From positions 2,745,001-2,809,000 of the forward strand of contig NZ_CP036498.1 in NCBI RefSeq assembly GCF_018279705.1: 64,000 nucleotides of DNA, in the 5' to 3' direction. This document shows, one piece after another, positions 1-7,585 of the stretch. Source of the DNA: Tardiphaga alba. GTDB lineage: Bacteria > Pseudomonadota > Alphaproteobacteria > Rhizobiales > Xanthobacteraceae. The first letter of the stretch is position 1; the number at the start of each line of letters is the position of its first letter. The notes beneath the pieces are model-generated. The model did no database searches and was not told the origin of the DNA. It saw only the letters and a program-made list of their open reading frames with translations. The position numbers and the translations under genes are program-made.

Positions 1-651
1 GGCAAGCTGGGCAAGAGCAAGCACGACGTTGAGATGAAGAAGGATTCCATCGTCAAGCTCTATCGCGCCCGGCAGCGTTTCGTTCGATCGATCGATACCG
101 ACTGGCTCGGCAGCGCGGAAAATCTCGCGCTCAAGATCGATGGCGACGTCAACAACACGTCGCTGGCGCTGGCGTTGGAGCTCTCCGACAAGCGGGTCCT
201 GCTATTCCCCGGCGATGCGCAAGTCGGCAACTGGTTGTCGTGGGGAAAGCAGACCTATCCCGAGAGCGATGGCGGGCGGGGACGGCTGAAGATCGAGGAC
301 ATTCTCGCACGCACCATCCTCTACAAAGTGGGGCATCATGCCAGCCACAATGCGACGCTGAGCAAGCTCGGTCTCGAATTGATGACGCATGTCGATCTGT
401 GCGCAATGGTGCCCGTGGTCGAACGGACCGCGCGAGAGCAGGTGACGAGCAGGACGCCAGATGGTTGGGGGATGCCTCATGATCCGCTCTACGTGCAGCT
501 GAAAAAGCGCACCGCCAACAGGGTGATCCGCGGCGATGGCGATGTCCGCTCGGAAAAGGATAAATTCGACAAGGCCGCCTTCGGGTTGAGCTATGGGCCG
601 CTTTTCAAGCCGGCCGATCCGCTGTGGGTGCAGCTGACGCTAGCCTTGTAG
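1..651 (+). CDS. MBL-fold (metallo-beta-lactamase-like) protein, 5'-truncated
   Basis: The reading frame is open from the first base, so this is the C-terminal part of a longer protein that begins before the window; the ATG at 34 is probably internal. About 216 residues are visible. The stretch LALELSDKRVLLFPGDAQ followed about 40 residues later by YKVGHHASHNAT resembles the last metal-binding segments (the Asp ligand and the GHHGS-type His) of ComEC/Rec2-like or related MBL-fold hydrolases. The substrate cannot be told from this fragment. No gene within 40 bp downstream is clearly co-functional. The fold call is fairly safe; the specific activity is unknown. Confidence 0.6.
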   Translation, partial: GKLGKSKHDVEMKKDSIVKLYRARQRFVRSIDTDWLGSAENLALKIDGDVNNTSLALALELSDKRVLLFPGDAQVGNWLSWGKQTYPESDGGRGRLKIEDILARTILYKVGHHASHNATLSKLGLELMTHVDLCAMVPVVERTAREQVTSRTPDGWGMPHDPLYVQLKKRTANRVIRGDGDVRSEKDKFDKAAFGLSYGPLFKPADPLWVQLTLAL

Positions 652-721
652 GGCGTCGCACCGGCTTTCAATTGCCACGCTTGTATGCGTTAAGATGCGC
701 GAAACAAGCGAGACAGACCCG

Positions 722-1381
722 ATGGATATTTTCGACCGCCTCAAAGCTGCCGCCGCCGACGACTGGTCGTCTTATGTGGATCACGACTTCGTCCGCCAGC
801 TCGGCGCCGGCACGCTGCCGGAGACGGCGTTCCGGACCTATCTGGTGCAGGACTATCTGTTCCTGATCCAGTTCGCGCGCGCTTATGCGCTCGCGACTTA
901 CAAGAGCCGCTCGCTTGACGACATGAAGATCGCGCAAGGCGGACTGGCGTCGATCCTCGGTGAGATGGAACTGCACATCAAACTGTGTGGCCGCTGGGGA
1001 TTGTCGCCGGCCGATATCGAGGCGGCGCCCGAGCTGCAGGCGACGGTGGCCTATACGCGTTTCGTGCTCGATTGCGGCGCGGCCGGCGATCTGCTCGATT
1101 TGCATGTGGCGCTGACGCCGTGTGTGATCGGCTATGCGGAGATCGGGCGCAACCTGACGCCCCGCGGTGTCGATGCGCTCGGCGATCATCCCTATCGCGA
1201 ATGGATCGGCGAATATGCGGGCGCCGGCTATCAGGACATCGCGGTGAAGGCACGCCGGCATCTCGACGATCTCGCAGCGCGCGCGATGACGGAGCGGCGC
1301 TTTGACGACCTCGTCAAACTGTTTGGCCAGGCATCGAGGCTGGAGGCGGATTTCTGGCAGATGGGGCTGGATGCGCGCTGA
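722..1381 (+). CDS. tenA: TenA/THI-4 family aminopyrimidine aminohydrolase (thiaminase II-like)
   Basis: A 219-residue TenA-family helical protein, the usual length. Members hydrolyse thiamin breakdown products (aminopyrimidine salvage) in the cytoplasm. Visible signatures are the early YLVQDYLFLIQFARAYA helix, the catalytic Cys at residue 134 in LTPCVIGYAEIG, and the C-terminal EADFWQMGL with the conserved Glu near residue 208. An in-frame ATG at 695 would add nine residues, but alignment with the family favours the MDIF start at 722. No TPP riboswitch was found upstream. The next gene is a periplasmic binding protein 185 bp away; a role for that protein in thiamin-precursor uptake is possible but only inferred. 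Confidence 0.9.
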   Translation: MDIFDRLKAAAADDWSSYVDHDFVRQLGAGTLPETAFRTYLVQDYLFLIQFARAYALATYKSRSLDDMKIAQGGLASILGEMELHIKLCGRWGLSPADIEAAPELQATVAYTRFVLDCGAAGDLLDLHVALTPCVIGYAEIGRNLTPRGVDALGDHPYREWIGEYAGAGYQDIAVKARRHLDDLAARAMTERRFDDLVKLFGQASRLEADFWQMGLDAR

Positions 1382-1566
1382 CTCCGCCGCGGAAATTTCG
1401 TGAGCTGAAATGTGTATCTGCCGCGCTGCATGCAGCGAGCGTTGATCCCGACGCGTTGTCGTGCGAACCTTGTCGCCAATGAGATCTGGTCGATCGGTTT
1501 GACGCGCGCCGCGTCTTGATTGAAAACAGACCGAGCGAACCAGGCATTGTCCAGGGAGACACGCCT

Positions 1567-2823
1567 ATGCCGACCTCGCTCCGGTTCGCTCGCGCCTCCG
1601 CGCGTACGCAACAGTCCCGCAACATCATCGCTGCTATCGCAGGCCTTGCACTCTCCGCCGTGACATCGGTGGCCGCGGCGCAGGACAAGCCGCCGTTGAA
1701 GCTCGGCGCATTGATGGACATGACCGGTGTCTATGCCGACACGTCGGGCCCGGGCAGCGAAGTCGCTGCCAAAATGGCGATCGAGGATTTCGGTGGCGAG
1801 GTGCTCGGCCGCAAGATCCAGGCCGTGTTCGTCGATCATCTCAACAAGCCCGATCTCGCTGCCAGCCAGGCGCGCGAGATGATCGAGAACCAGGGCGTCG
1901 AGGCCATCGTCGATTTTGCGGGGTCTGCGACCGGCCTTGCGATCATCGAAGTCGCGAAAGCGCGCAACAAGATCGTCATCGTCAACAGCGCCGGCTCCAT
2001 GCGCATCACCAATGAAGCCTGCACGCCCTATACGGTGCACTATACGTGGGACACGTTCTCGCAGGCGAATGTCACCGGGCTGGCAACGGTGCGTAAGGGG
2101 CTCGACAGCTGGTTCTTCCTTGCGGTCGATTATGCCTTCGGCCAGGAGCTGGAGCGTGACACGGCAGCCGTCGTGCAGAAGAGCGGCGGCAACGTGATGG
2201 GCTCGGTCAAGCATCCGCTTAACACGTCGGACTTCTCGTCCTTCCTGCTGCAGGCACAGAGCTCCAAGGCGAAAGTCGTCGGCCTTGCCAATGCGGGCAA
2301 CGACGCCATCACCGCCATCAAGCAGGCCACCGAGTTCGGCCTGACCCAGGGCGGCCAACAGCGCCTGTCGCCGCTGCTGGCTTTCATCACCGATATCGAC
2401 AGTATCGGCCTCGATATCGGGCAGGGGCTTCTGGTCACCGAATCCTGGTATTGGGACCTCAATGACGAGACGCGCGCTTTCACCAAGCGTTTTCGCGAAC
2501 GTACCCAGCGCGCGCCGACCTCGGTGCAGGCCGGGCTCTATTCATCGCTCACGCATTACCTAAAGGCGGTGAAGGCGGCGGGGACGACGGACTCCGCGGC
2601 TGTCATCGCGAAAATGAAGGAGATGCCGATCAACGACATGTATGCGAAGGGTGGCCGCATCCGCGAGGATGGGCGCATGCTGCACGACATGTATCTGTTC
2701 GAGGTGAAGAAGCCGTCGGAGAGCAAGGGGCGTTGGGATGTCTACAAGCTGCTCGACACAGTCTCCGGCGAGCAGGCATTCCAGCCGATCGAAACGTCGC
2801 GCTGCCCGCTGGTGAAGAAATAG
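1567..2823 (+). CDS. ABC transporter substrate-binding protein, LivK-like (orphan paralogue)
   Basis: A 418-residue periplasmic ligand-binding protein (type I fold, Leu/Ile/Val-binding family). A Sec signal peptide ends near AAAQDKPP. The mature part starts LKLGALMDMTGVYAD and ends with a Cys-containing tail (SRCPLVKK). The start is ATG 1567, which has AGGGAG a few bases upstream; an upstream in-frame TTG at 1516 is less likely. It is a clear paralogue of the two binding proteins at 10170 and 11434, sharing the LLQAQSSKAKVVGLANAG and WDVYKL-type segments, but has no permease or ATPase beside it. It may feed the livHMGF transporter at 8.6-14.6 kb with a different ligand. The ligand is unknown. 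Confidence 0.85.
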   Translation: MPTSLRFARASARTQQSRNIIAAIAGLALSAVTSVAAAQDKPPLKLGALMDMTGVYADTSGPGSEVAAKMAIEDFGGEVLGRKIQAVFVDHLNKPDLAASQAREMIENQGVEAIVDFAGSATGLAIIEVAKARNKIVIVNSAGSMRITNEACTPYTVHYTWDTFSQANVTGLATVRKGLDSWFFLAVDYAFGQELERDTAAVVQKSGGNVMGSVKHPLNTSDFSSFLLQAQSSKAKVVGLANAGNDAITAIKQATEFGLTQGGQQRLSPLLAFITDIDSIGLDIGQGLLVTESWYWDLNDETRAFTKRFRERTQRAPTSVQAGLYSSLTHYLKAVKAAGTTDSAAVIAKMKEMPINDMYAKGGRIREDGRMLHDMYLFEVKKPSESKGRWDVYKLLDTVSGEQAFQPIETSRCPLVKK

Positions 2824-2841
2824 AACGGAAGCGAGGAGACG

Positions 2842-3453
2842 ATGGCGCCGGTCAAGGTCGATCCTGCAAAGGTGCGCGAGTTCAAGACGGCCGACGCATT
2901 CTACAAATGGCTCGGCAAGAACCACGACAAAGATGACGAGGTCTGGATCAAGATTCATAAGGTCAAATCCGGCCTCGCGTCGATCACTCCGAAGGAGGCC
3001 ATTGATGTCGTGCTGTGTTGGGGCTGGATCGATGGCATCCGCAAGGGGCTGGACGAGGCCAGCTTCCTGCAACGCTATTCGCCGCGTGGAAGGCGCAGCG
3101 TCTGGAGCAAGATCAATGTCGAGAATGTCGCGCGCCTGATCGAAGAGGATCGCATGACGGCACATGGTCTCACCCATGTGGACGCGGCCAAGGCGGATGG
3201 CCGTTGGGACCGCGCCTATGCGGTCAAGGACAAGGACATGCCGGCAGATCTACAGGCCGCCATCGATGCCGTGCCCAAGGCCAAGGCGATGTTCGCGAAA
3301 CTCAGTGCGCAGAACCGGTTCGCCCTGTCGTTTCGGGTAAGCAATTTGAAGACCGAGGCAGGGCGTCGCAAACGTATTGCTGCTTTTGTCGAGATGCTGT
3401 CCAGGGGCGAGACGATCCATCCGCAGGGGAAGCGATCGAACACGGCCAGATAG
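2842..3453 (+). CDS. YdeI/OmpD-associated family protein
   Basis: A 203-residue cytoplasmic protein of the YdeI/OmpD-associated (bacteriocin-protection-like) family. The typical N-terminal core is present, with FYKWLGKNHDKDDEVWIK, AIDVVLCWGWIDGIRKGLD and FLQRYSPRGRRSVWSKIN. The C-terminal half has the usual LSAQNRFALSFRVSNLKTEAGRRKRI helices. The exact biochemical role of the family is not established. It begins 18 bp after the binding-protein stop, behind GAGGAG, so the two may be co-transcribed, although no functional link is evident. Confidence 0.85.
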   Translation: MAPVKVDPAKVREFKTADAFYKWLGKNHDKDDEVWIKIHKVKSGLASITPKEAIDVVLCWGWIDGIRKGLDEASFLQRYSPRGRRSVWSKINVENVARLIEEDRMTAHGLTHVDAAKADGRWDRAYAVKDKDMPADLQAAIDAVPKAKAMFAKLSAQNRFALSFRVSNLKTEAGRRKRIAAFVEMLSRGETIHPQGKRSNTAR

Positions 3454-3486
3454 GTTTGGGCACTGACAGCCGGATGTCGTGAATAC

Positions 3487-3544
3487 TCAACCGGATGGTT
3501 GACTATTGGGTCGGCCCCCTTTATATTCAACTCCATGGTTGAAT
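3487..3544 (+). promoter_or_regulatory. arsR promoter with two matched palindromic operators
   Basis: TTGACT (3499-3504) and TATATT (3522-3527) are separated by 17 bp, a near-consensus sigma-70 promoter. Two copies of TCAAC-N6-GTTGA, at 3487-3502 and 3527-3542 (the second extends to ATTCAAC/GTTGAAT, 3525-3544), have centres 40 bp apart. The first overlaps the -35 box and the second overlaps the -10 box and the arsR start codon. This is the arrangement expected for ArsR-family autorepression. The predicted transcription start falls at or within a base or two of ATG 3535. Confidence 0.7.
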
Positions 3545-3903
3545 TACTCGCGCCTCAGCTCGACAATGTCTTTCACGCCCTTGGCGATGCCACGCGGCGG
3601 CAGATGCTGCGGGAACTTGTGATGGGCGAGCGAACCGTCGGCCAGCTCGCTGAGCCTCACAAGATGTCGCTGGCGGCGGCGTCCAAACACATCAAGGCGC
3701 TGGAAAGTGCCGGCCTGATCCGCCGCGAGGTGCGCGGGCGCACCCACTGGTGCCAGCTCGCGCCGGGGCCGCTGGCCAGCGCGCATGAGTGGCTGGGCTT
3801 CTACGAGCGGTTCTGGACCGACCGTCTCAATGCGCTCGAGCAATTGTTGCACGCCGACGATGCAGCGAAATCCAAAAAGCCGACAACAGGAGAGAAGCGA
3901 TGA
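3535..3903 (+). CDS. ArsR-family winged-helix transcriptional regulator
   Basis: A 122-residue ArsR/SmtB-type repressor of the kind paired with SRPBCC (AHSA1) proteins. It opens LDNVFHALGDATRRQMLREL, has the recognition region TVGQLAEPHKMSLAAASKHIKALESAGLI, and a wing REVRGRTHWCQL. No Cys-rich metal site (CxCxxC) is present, so arsenic sensing is not supported. ATG 3535 is chosen because homologues begin MV..LAPQLD; upstream in-frame codons would place the start before the promoter. It overlaps the SRPBCC gene by 4 bp (ATGA), so the two are translationally coupled. It is probably autoregulated through the flanking palindromes. Confidence 0.9.
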   Translation: MVELLAPQLDNVFHALGDATRRQMLRELVMGERTVGQLAEPHKMSLAAASKHIKALESAGLIRREVRGRTHWCQLAPGPLASAHEWLGFYERFWTDRLNALEQLLHADDAAKSKKPTTGEKR

Positions 3904-4430
3904 ACGACATCACGCCATCGGCCTATGGCGCCTTCACAGGTCCCGCCGAACTCACCATCCAGCGCCTGCTGCCGGGGCCGATCGAGCGCGTCTGGGCCTA
4001 TCTCACCGACAGCGATCTGCGCAGACAGTGGCTGGCCTCCGGCGACATGCAGATGCGTGTCGGCGCGCCGTTCGAGTTCGTCTGGCGCAATGACGAGCTG
4101 TCCGATCCGCCAGCAAAGCGGCCGGATGGTTTTGCGGCGGAACATCGCATGCAGAGCGAGATCATCGAGGTCGATCCGCCGCGAAAAATCACCTTCAGCT
4201 GGGCACCGCGCGGGGAAGTGACATTCGAACTCAACCCGCAAGGCAGCAAGGTGCTGCTCACCGTGATCCACAAACGGATCAGCGATCGCGCCAACACGCT
4301 CAAGGTCAGCGCCGGTTGGCACACCCATCTCGATGTGCTGGTGGCGCGTCTCAATGGCGAAGAGCCCAAGCCCTATTGGGATGTCTGGCAGCGCTTGCAC
4401 GAGGAATATGGAAAGCGCCTGCCGGAGTAA
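3900..4430 (+). CDS. SRPBCC family protein (AHSA1-like)
   Basis: A 176-residue START/Bet v1-like (activator of Hsp90 ATPase homologue 1-like) protein. The fold signature is visible as ELTIQRLLPGPIERVWAYLTDSDLRRQWLASGDM, then EIIEVDPPRKITFSWAPR, and a C-terminal helix GWHTHLDVLVARLNGE. Such proteins bind hydrophobic small molecules, but their function in ArsR operons is not settled. Its ATG overlaps the arsR stop, and AGGAGAG lies just upstream. The DUF899 gene follows 32 bp later, so arsR-SRPBCC-DUF899 probably forms one operon. Confidence 0.88.
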   Translation: MNDITPSAYGAFTGPAELTIQRLLPGPIERVWAYLTDSDLRRQWLASGDMQMRVGAPFEFVWRNDELSDPPAKRPDGFAAEHRMQSEIIEVDPPRKITFSWAPRGEVTFELNPQGSKVLLTVIHKRISDRANTLKVSAGWHTHLDVLVARLNGEEPKPYWDVWQRLHEEYGKRLPE

Positions 4431-4462
4431 GCCCGCAGCTCAAGGAAATCAGGGAGGTCATC

Positions 4463-5158
4463 ATGCAGAACACTGTTGTCCCACACGCAGACTGGCTGAA
4501 GGCGCGGCTCGAATTGATGGAGGCCGAAAAGGCCTTCACCCGCCAGCGCGATGAACTCACGCGGTGGCGCATGGCGCTGCCATGGGAGCGTGTCGCAAAG
4601 CCCTATCTGTTCGAGACGCCGGACGGCGAGCGCGTGCTGGCCGATCTGTTCGGCGACTGCTCGCAGCTCATCGTCTATCACTTCATGTTCGGGTCGGATT
4701 GGCAGGAGGGCTGCAAATCCTGCTCGTTCTGGGCCGACAATTTCAACGGCATTCCGGTCCATCTCAGACATCGTGATGTCGCCTTCACCGCAGTCTCGCG
4801 CGCCCCGCTGGACAGGCTAATGGCCTATCGCAAGCGTCTCGGCTGGAGCTTTCCCTGGGTGTCGGATCGCAGCACCTTCAGCATCGACTATTACGGCGCG
4901 TTCCCGCCGGAGGATCTGGCGAAGGGCGAGACCTTCTGGAACTACAAGGTGCAGCCGAACACCACGTCGGAACAGGTCGGCATCAGCGTGTTCGCGAAGA
5001 ATGATGCGGGCGAGGTGTTTCACACCTATTCGATCTTCGGCCGCGGCGTCGAGGAAGTGAACGGCGCCTATCACTTCCTCGACATGGTGCCGAAAGGTCG
5101 TGACGAGGACGGGCTCGATTTCACGATGTCATGGGTCCGGCGGCACGATCAGTATTGA
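4463..5158 (+). CDS. DUF899 family thioredoxin-fold-like protein
   Basis: A 231-residue DUF899 member. The family is related to thioredoxin/peroxiredoxin folds but has no established reaction. It shows YHFMFGSDWQEGCKSCSFWADNF, where GCxxC matches the redox-type Cys pair, and the conserved C-terminal DMVPKGRDEDGLDFTMSWVRRHD. The start at 4463 has an AGGGAGG ribosome site 7 bp upstream. It follows arsR-SRPBCC in the same direction, and this three-gene grouping recurs in related bacteria. A stress or detoxification role is only inferred. Confidence 0.88.
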   Translation: MQNTVVPHADWLKARLELMEAEKAFTRQRDELTRWRMALPWERVAKPYLFETPDGERVLADLFGDCSQLIVYHFMFGSDWQEGCKSCSFWADNFNGIPVHLRHRDVAFTAVSRAPLDRLMAYRKRLGWSFPWVSDRSTFSIDYYGAFPPEDLAKGETFWNYKVQPNTTSEQVGISVFAKNDAGEVFHTYSIFGRGVEEVNGAYHFLDMVPKGRDEDGLDFTMSWVRRHDQY

Positions 5159-5167
5159 GCGGATGGC

Positions 5168-5659
5168 TCAGCGCCGCGACAGTTTCTCGAAACGCTTGAT
5201 GATCCGCTCGCGCTTGATGCGCGAGAGGCGCTGGATCCAGAACATGCCATTCAGCTGATCGATCTCGTGCTGATGGCAGACGGCGCGCAGACCGTCGGAT
5301 TCTTCTTCATGCGTGGTGCCGTCGATATCCCGATAGCGGATCCGCACGCGCGCGTGTCGCTGGATGTCATCATTCACGCCCGGCATCGAGACGCTGCCTT
5401 CCTGATGCATGATCATCTCGGGCGAGGTCCAGATCATTTCCGGATTGATGTAGGTCTTCGCATCATCGCCGAGATCGAGCACGACCACGCGCAGTAAAAC
5501 GCCGACATGCGGCGCGGTGATGCCGATGCCCGGTGCGGCATGCATGGTGTCGCGGAGATCCTCGGCGAGAATGCGCAGCGCATCGTCGAACACGCTGACA
5601 TCAGCGGCCGGTAGCGCGAGGCGTGGATCGGGATAGCGAACGAGGGGGCGGATGGTCAT
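5168..5659 (-). CDS. Peptide deformylase-like protein with altered metal-site residues
   Basis: 163 residues with the overall deformylase layout, but all three signature motifs are changed. Motif 1 is GIGITAPH (residues 44-51) instead of GxGxAAxQ. Motif 2 is EGSVS (87-91), with Ser in place of the Cys metal ligand. Motif 3 is HEIDQ (131-135), keeping the catalytic Glu but losing the second His ligand. True deformylase activity therefore looks doubtful. The N- and C-terminal regions (IRPLVRYPDPRL; WIQRLSRIKRERIIKRF) still fit the family. No fmt gene is adjacent, unlike most housekeeping def genes. It may be a divergent paralogue with another role. Confidence 0.85.
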   Translation of the reverse strand: MTIRPLVRYPDPRLALPAADVSVFDDALRILAEDLRDTMHAAPGIGITAPHVGVLLRVVVLDLGDDAKTYINPEMIWTSPEMIMHQEGSVSMPGVNDDIQRHARVRIRYRDIDGTTHEEESDGLRAVCHQHEIDQLNGMFWIQRLSRIKRERIIKRFEKLSRR

Positions 5660-5701
5660 GGGTGTTCCATCGCAGATGACACGACATCCGCGCGTTAGCA
5701 G

Positions 5702-6376
5702 CTAACCAGCGGTCGGATCAACCGCGCCGACTTCGCTCATGAAAGCGGCAAGAAACGCGTCGGTCCGCGCGTGGCGCTGCTGCGCCATGCGCTTGCCTTC
5801 GGCGGTGTTGAAACCGTCCGCGAGGGTCAGCAGCTTGGCCGGCAAATGATCGATGGCGAAGGCGCGGTCGTCCAGTGCGCGGTGACGCGCGGCCGGGTCT
5901 TCGGCATCGTAGAGAAAAGATTGCATCCGTCCCGCGGTGTAGAAACAGCGCGCGATGCCGATGGCGCCGATGGCATCCAGCCGGTCGGCATCCTGCAGGA
6001 TCTTCGCTTCGATCGTCTCGGGCGTGATTTTGGCAGAGAAACTATGCGCCGTGATCGCATGCCCGATGCGTTCCAGCCGGTCATTCGCCCAGCCGAATGG
6101 CGCCAGCAGCGTCACCGCATGTTCGGCGGCGAGGCGGGAGGCCTGCGCGCGCAACGGCGAGTTCTTCTCGACCGCGACGCAATCATGCAGCAGTGTCGCG
6201 GCCGCCAGGATTTCGAGGTCGCCGCCTTCGACGGCCTGGATGCTGCGGGCATTGGACCAGACGCGCGCCAAGTGCGCGACGTCATGCGAGCCGTCGTCGG
6301 TCTTGATGTGCTGCAGAAGTGCGGAAGCCAGCGTTTCGAACGGTGCGAAAGCGACTGTGATGCCTGTCATGGTCAT
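5702..6376 (-). CDS. HD-domain phosphohydrolase (YedJ-like)
   Basis: 224 residues of the metal-dependent HD superfamily. Visible ligands are H31 and H35 in GSHDVAHLARVW, the HD pair in ATLLHDCVAVEKN, and a further Asp in KILQDADRLDAIGAIGIARCF. This pattern is typical of the small YedJ/YpgQ-type HD hydrolases. The substrate (nucleotide or other phosphoester) is not known. Either of two near-adjacent ATGs (6376 or 6370) could be the start. It lies 10 bp downstream of dsbB on the same strand and could share its transcript, without an obvious functional link. Confidence 0.88.
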   Translation of the reverse strand: MTMTGITVAFAPFETLASALLQHIKTDDGSHDVAHLARVWSNARSIQAVEGGDLEILAAATLLHDCVAVEKNSPLRAQASRLAAEHAVTLLAPFGWANDRLERIGHAITAHSFSAKITPETIEAKILQDADRLDAIGAIGIARCFYTAGRMQSFLYDAEDPAARHRALDDRAFAIDHLPAKLLTLADGFNTAEGKRMAQQRHARTDAFLAAFMSEVGAVDPTAG

Positions 6377-6386
6377 TCCGGTCTCG

Positions 6387-6938
6387 TTACATGCGCCGCT
6401 TCATTAGCTCATACGCGATGGGATCGTCGGCGCAAGCCTTGAAGCCGCATTCGAGCAAAGCGGATGCAAAGTTGCCCGCAGTCAAGGCGATGATGAGGAC
6501 AATGGCGATGGTCACGAATGCGCCTGCCGCGACCGAATCCGGCGGCGTCACGAATTGACTGTCGAACAGCAGCACCAGCGAGATCAGTGCGATGGCGGCG
6601 ATAAAGGCGATCAGGGCCAGCGTGTAGAAGTGATAGCCGAACAGCGCGGTGCCATAGCCGGTATCGCCGGGCAGGATGTGCAGCAGCACCTGCCGGGTCG
6701 AGACCACGGCGCCGACGATCGCGGCCAGCAGCGACAATGCATAATGGCTCGGGCGCGGGCCGTAGCGGATATTGAGGATCGGGCCGATGGCCAGCAGCGC
6801 GAACATGATCCGCTGCAGCAGGCAGAGCGGGCAGGGCAACTCCCCCAGCATGAACTGCGCGCCGAAGGCGGTCGCGAGCACGCCGGCGAGCGCGTAGAGC
6901 GAAATGACGTTCAGGGTGATGGCGCGATCGGGTGTCAT
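6387..6938 (-). CDS. dsbB: DsbB-family disulfide bond formation membrane protein
   Basis: 183 residues with at least four predicted membrane helices. DsbB oxidises periplasmic DsbA and passes electrons to quinone. The first redox pair, ELPCPLC (C36, C39), is canonical and is followed by LLQR. Unlike the E. coli protein, the loop between helices 3 and 4 has no cysteine; the only other pair is at the C-terminus (C164 and C169 in LECGFKACADDP). It begins 7 bp after a 52-residue membrane protein gene on the same strand, so the two form a unit. The family assignment is good; the position of the second pair is unusual relative to the classical enzyme. Confidence 0.88.
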   Translation of the reverse strand: MTPDRAITLNVISLYALAGVLATAFGAQFMLGELPCPLCLLQRIMFALLAIGPILNIRYGPRPSHYALSLLAAIVGAVVSTRQVLLHILPGDTGYGTALFGYHFYTLALIAFIAAIALISLVLLFDSQFVTPPDSVAAGAFVTIAIVLIIALTAGNFASALLECGFKACADDPIAYELMKRRM

Positions 6939-6945
6939 GGCCGCC

Positions 6946-7104
6946 TCAGAACGACAGTTTCAACGTGTCGGTAGCGTGGTGCATGAACGTCGCGATGCAG
7001 GCGATCAGCACCACGGCAAATAGCGACAGCGCGAGCGGCCTCGGGCCCCACCATGCGACCAGCATGGTGACGGTGATGGTGAGAAAGAGGGCCGTGAATT
7101 CCAT
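6946..7104 (-). CDS. 52-residue membrane protein upstream of dsbB (DUF5993-like)
   Basis: A short open frame running from ATG 7104 to TGA 6946, translated by eye. It encodes 52 residues with two hydrophobic helices (FTALFLTITVTMLVAWW and LALSLFAVVLIACIATF) and one Cys, ending HHATDTLKLSF. The 7-bp gap to dsbB and membrane character support a real gene. Small proteins of this type (DUF5993) sit next to DsbB in related genomes, so it may be a DsbB partner; the exact role is not known. It is easily missed because of its length. Confidence 0.75.
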   Translation of the reverse strand: MEFTALFLTITVTMLVAWWGPRPLALSLFAVVLIACIATFMHHATDTLKLSF

Positions 7105-7230
7105 GATGGCATCCGGTGCGAGACGAGATCCGCTCTATGCCAGATTCGGCAGTGGACCGCTTCTCTTCGGTCTTGCGCATAGCGGCGCTCCATCAGATGG
7201 AAAGAGATCGGGACCAAGGGATCAAACGGC

Positions 7231-7584
7231 ATGGCGAAGGCGAACACCCTTTACGGCATCAAGAACTGCGACACGATGAAGAAGGCGCGCACCTGGCTCG
7301 ATAGCCATGATGTCGCCTATGCCTTTCACGACTACAAGGCCGAAGGCATCGACAAGGCGCATCTCGTGCGCTGGTCGAAGGCGGTTGGCTGGGAGACGCT
7401 GCTCAATCGCGCCGGCACCACGTTTCGCAAGCTCGACGATGCGTCGAAGCAGGGGCTCACCGAGGCCAGGGCGATCGCGCTGATGCTAGAGCAGCCGTCG
7501 ATGATCAAGCGTCCGGTACTGGAAGCGGGCAGCAAGATCCTGGTCGGCTTCAAGCCGGAGATCTACGCGAAGGAACTCGCGTAA
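7231..7584 (+). CDS. ArsC-family (YffB/Spx-like) reductase
   Basis: A 117-residue thioredoxin-fold protein of the ArsC/Spx superfamily. LYGIKNCDTMKKARTWLDSH carries a single N-terminal Cys (C13) in the arrangement of YffB rather than of true arsenate reductases. The C-terminal MIKRPVLEAGSKILVGFKPEIYAKELA, with its RPV motif, is characteristic. YffB-type proteins use glutathione, but their physiological substrate is unclear. No ars genes are nearby, so arsenate reduction should not be assumed. Confidence 0.85.
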   Translation: MAKANTLYGIKNCDTMKKARTWLDSHDVAYAFHDYKAEGIDKAHLVRWSKAVGWETLLNRAGTTFRKLDDASKQGLTEARAIALMLEQPSMIKRPVLEAGSKILVGFKPEIYAKELA

Positions 7585-7585
7585 C

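Noticed and set aside
652..721. Possible TPP riboswitch before tenA
   Set aside because: Only 70 bp separate the genes and no CUGAGA-type thi-box was found.
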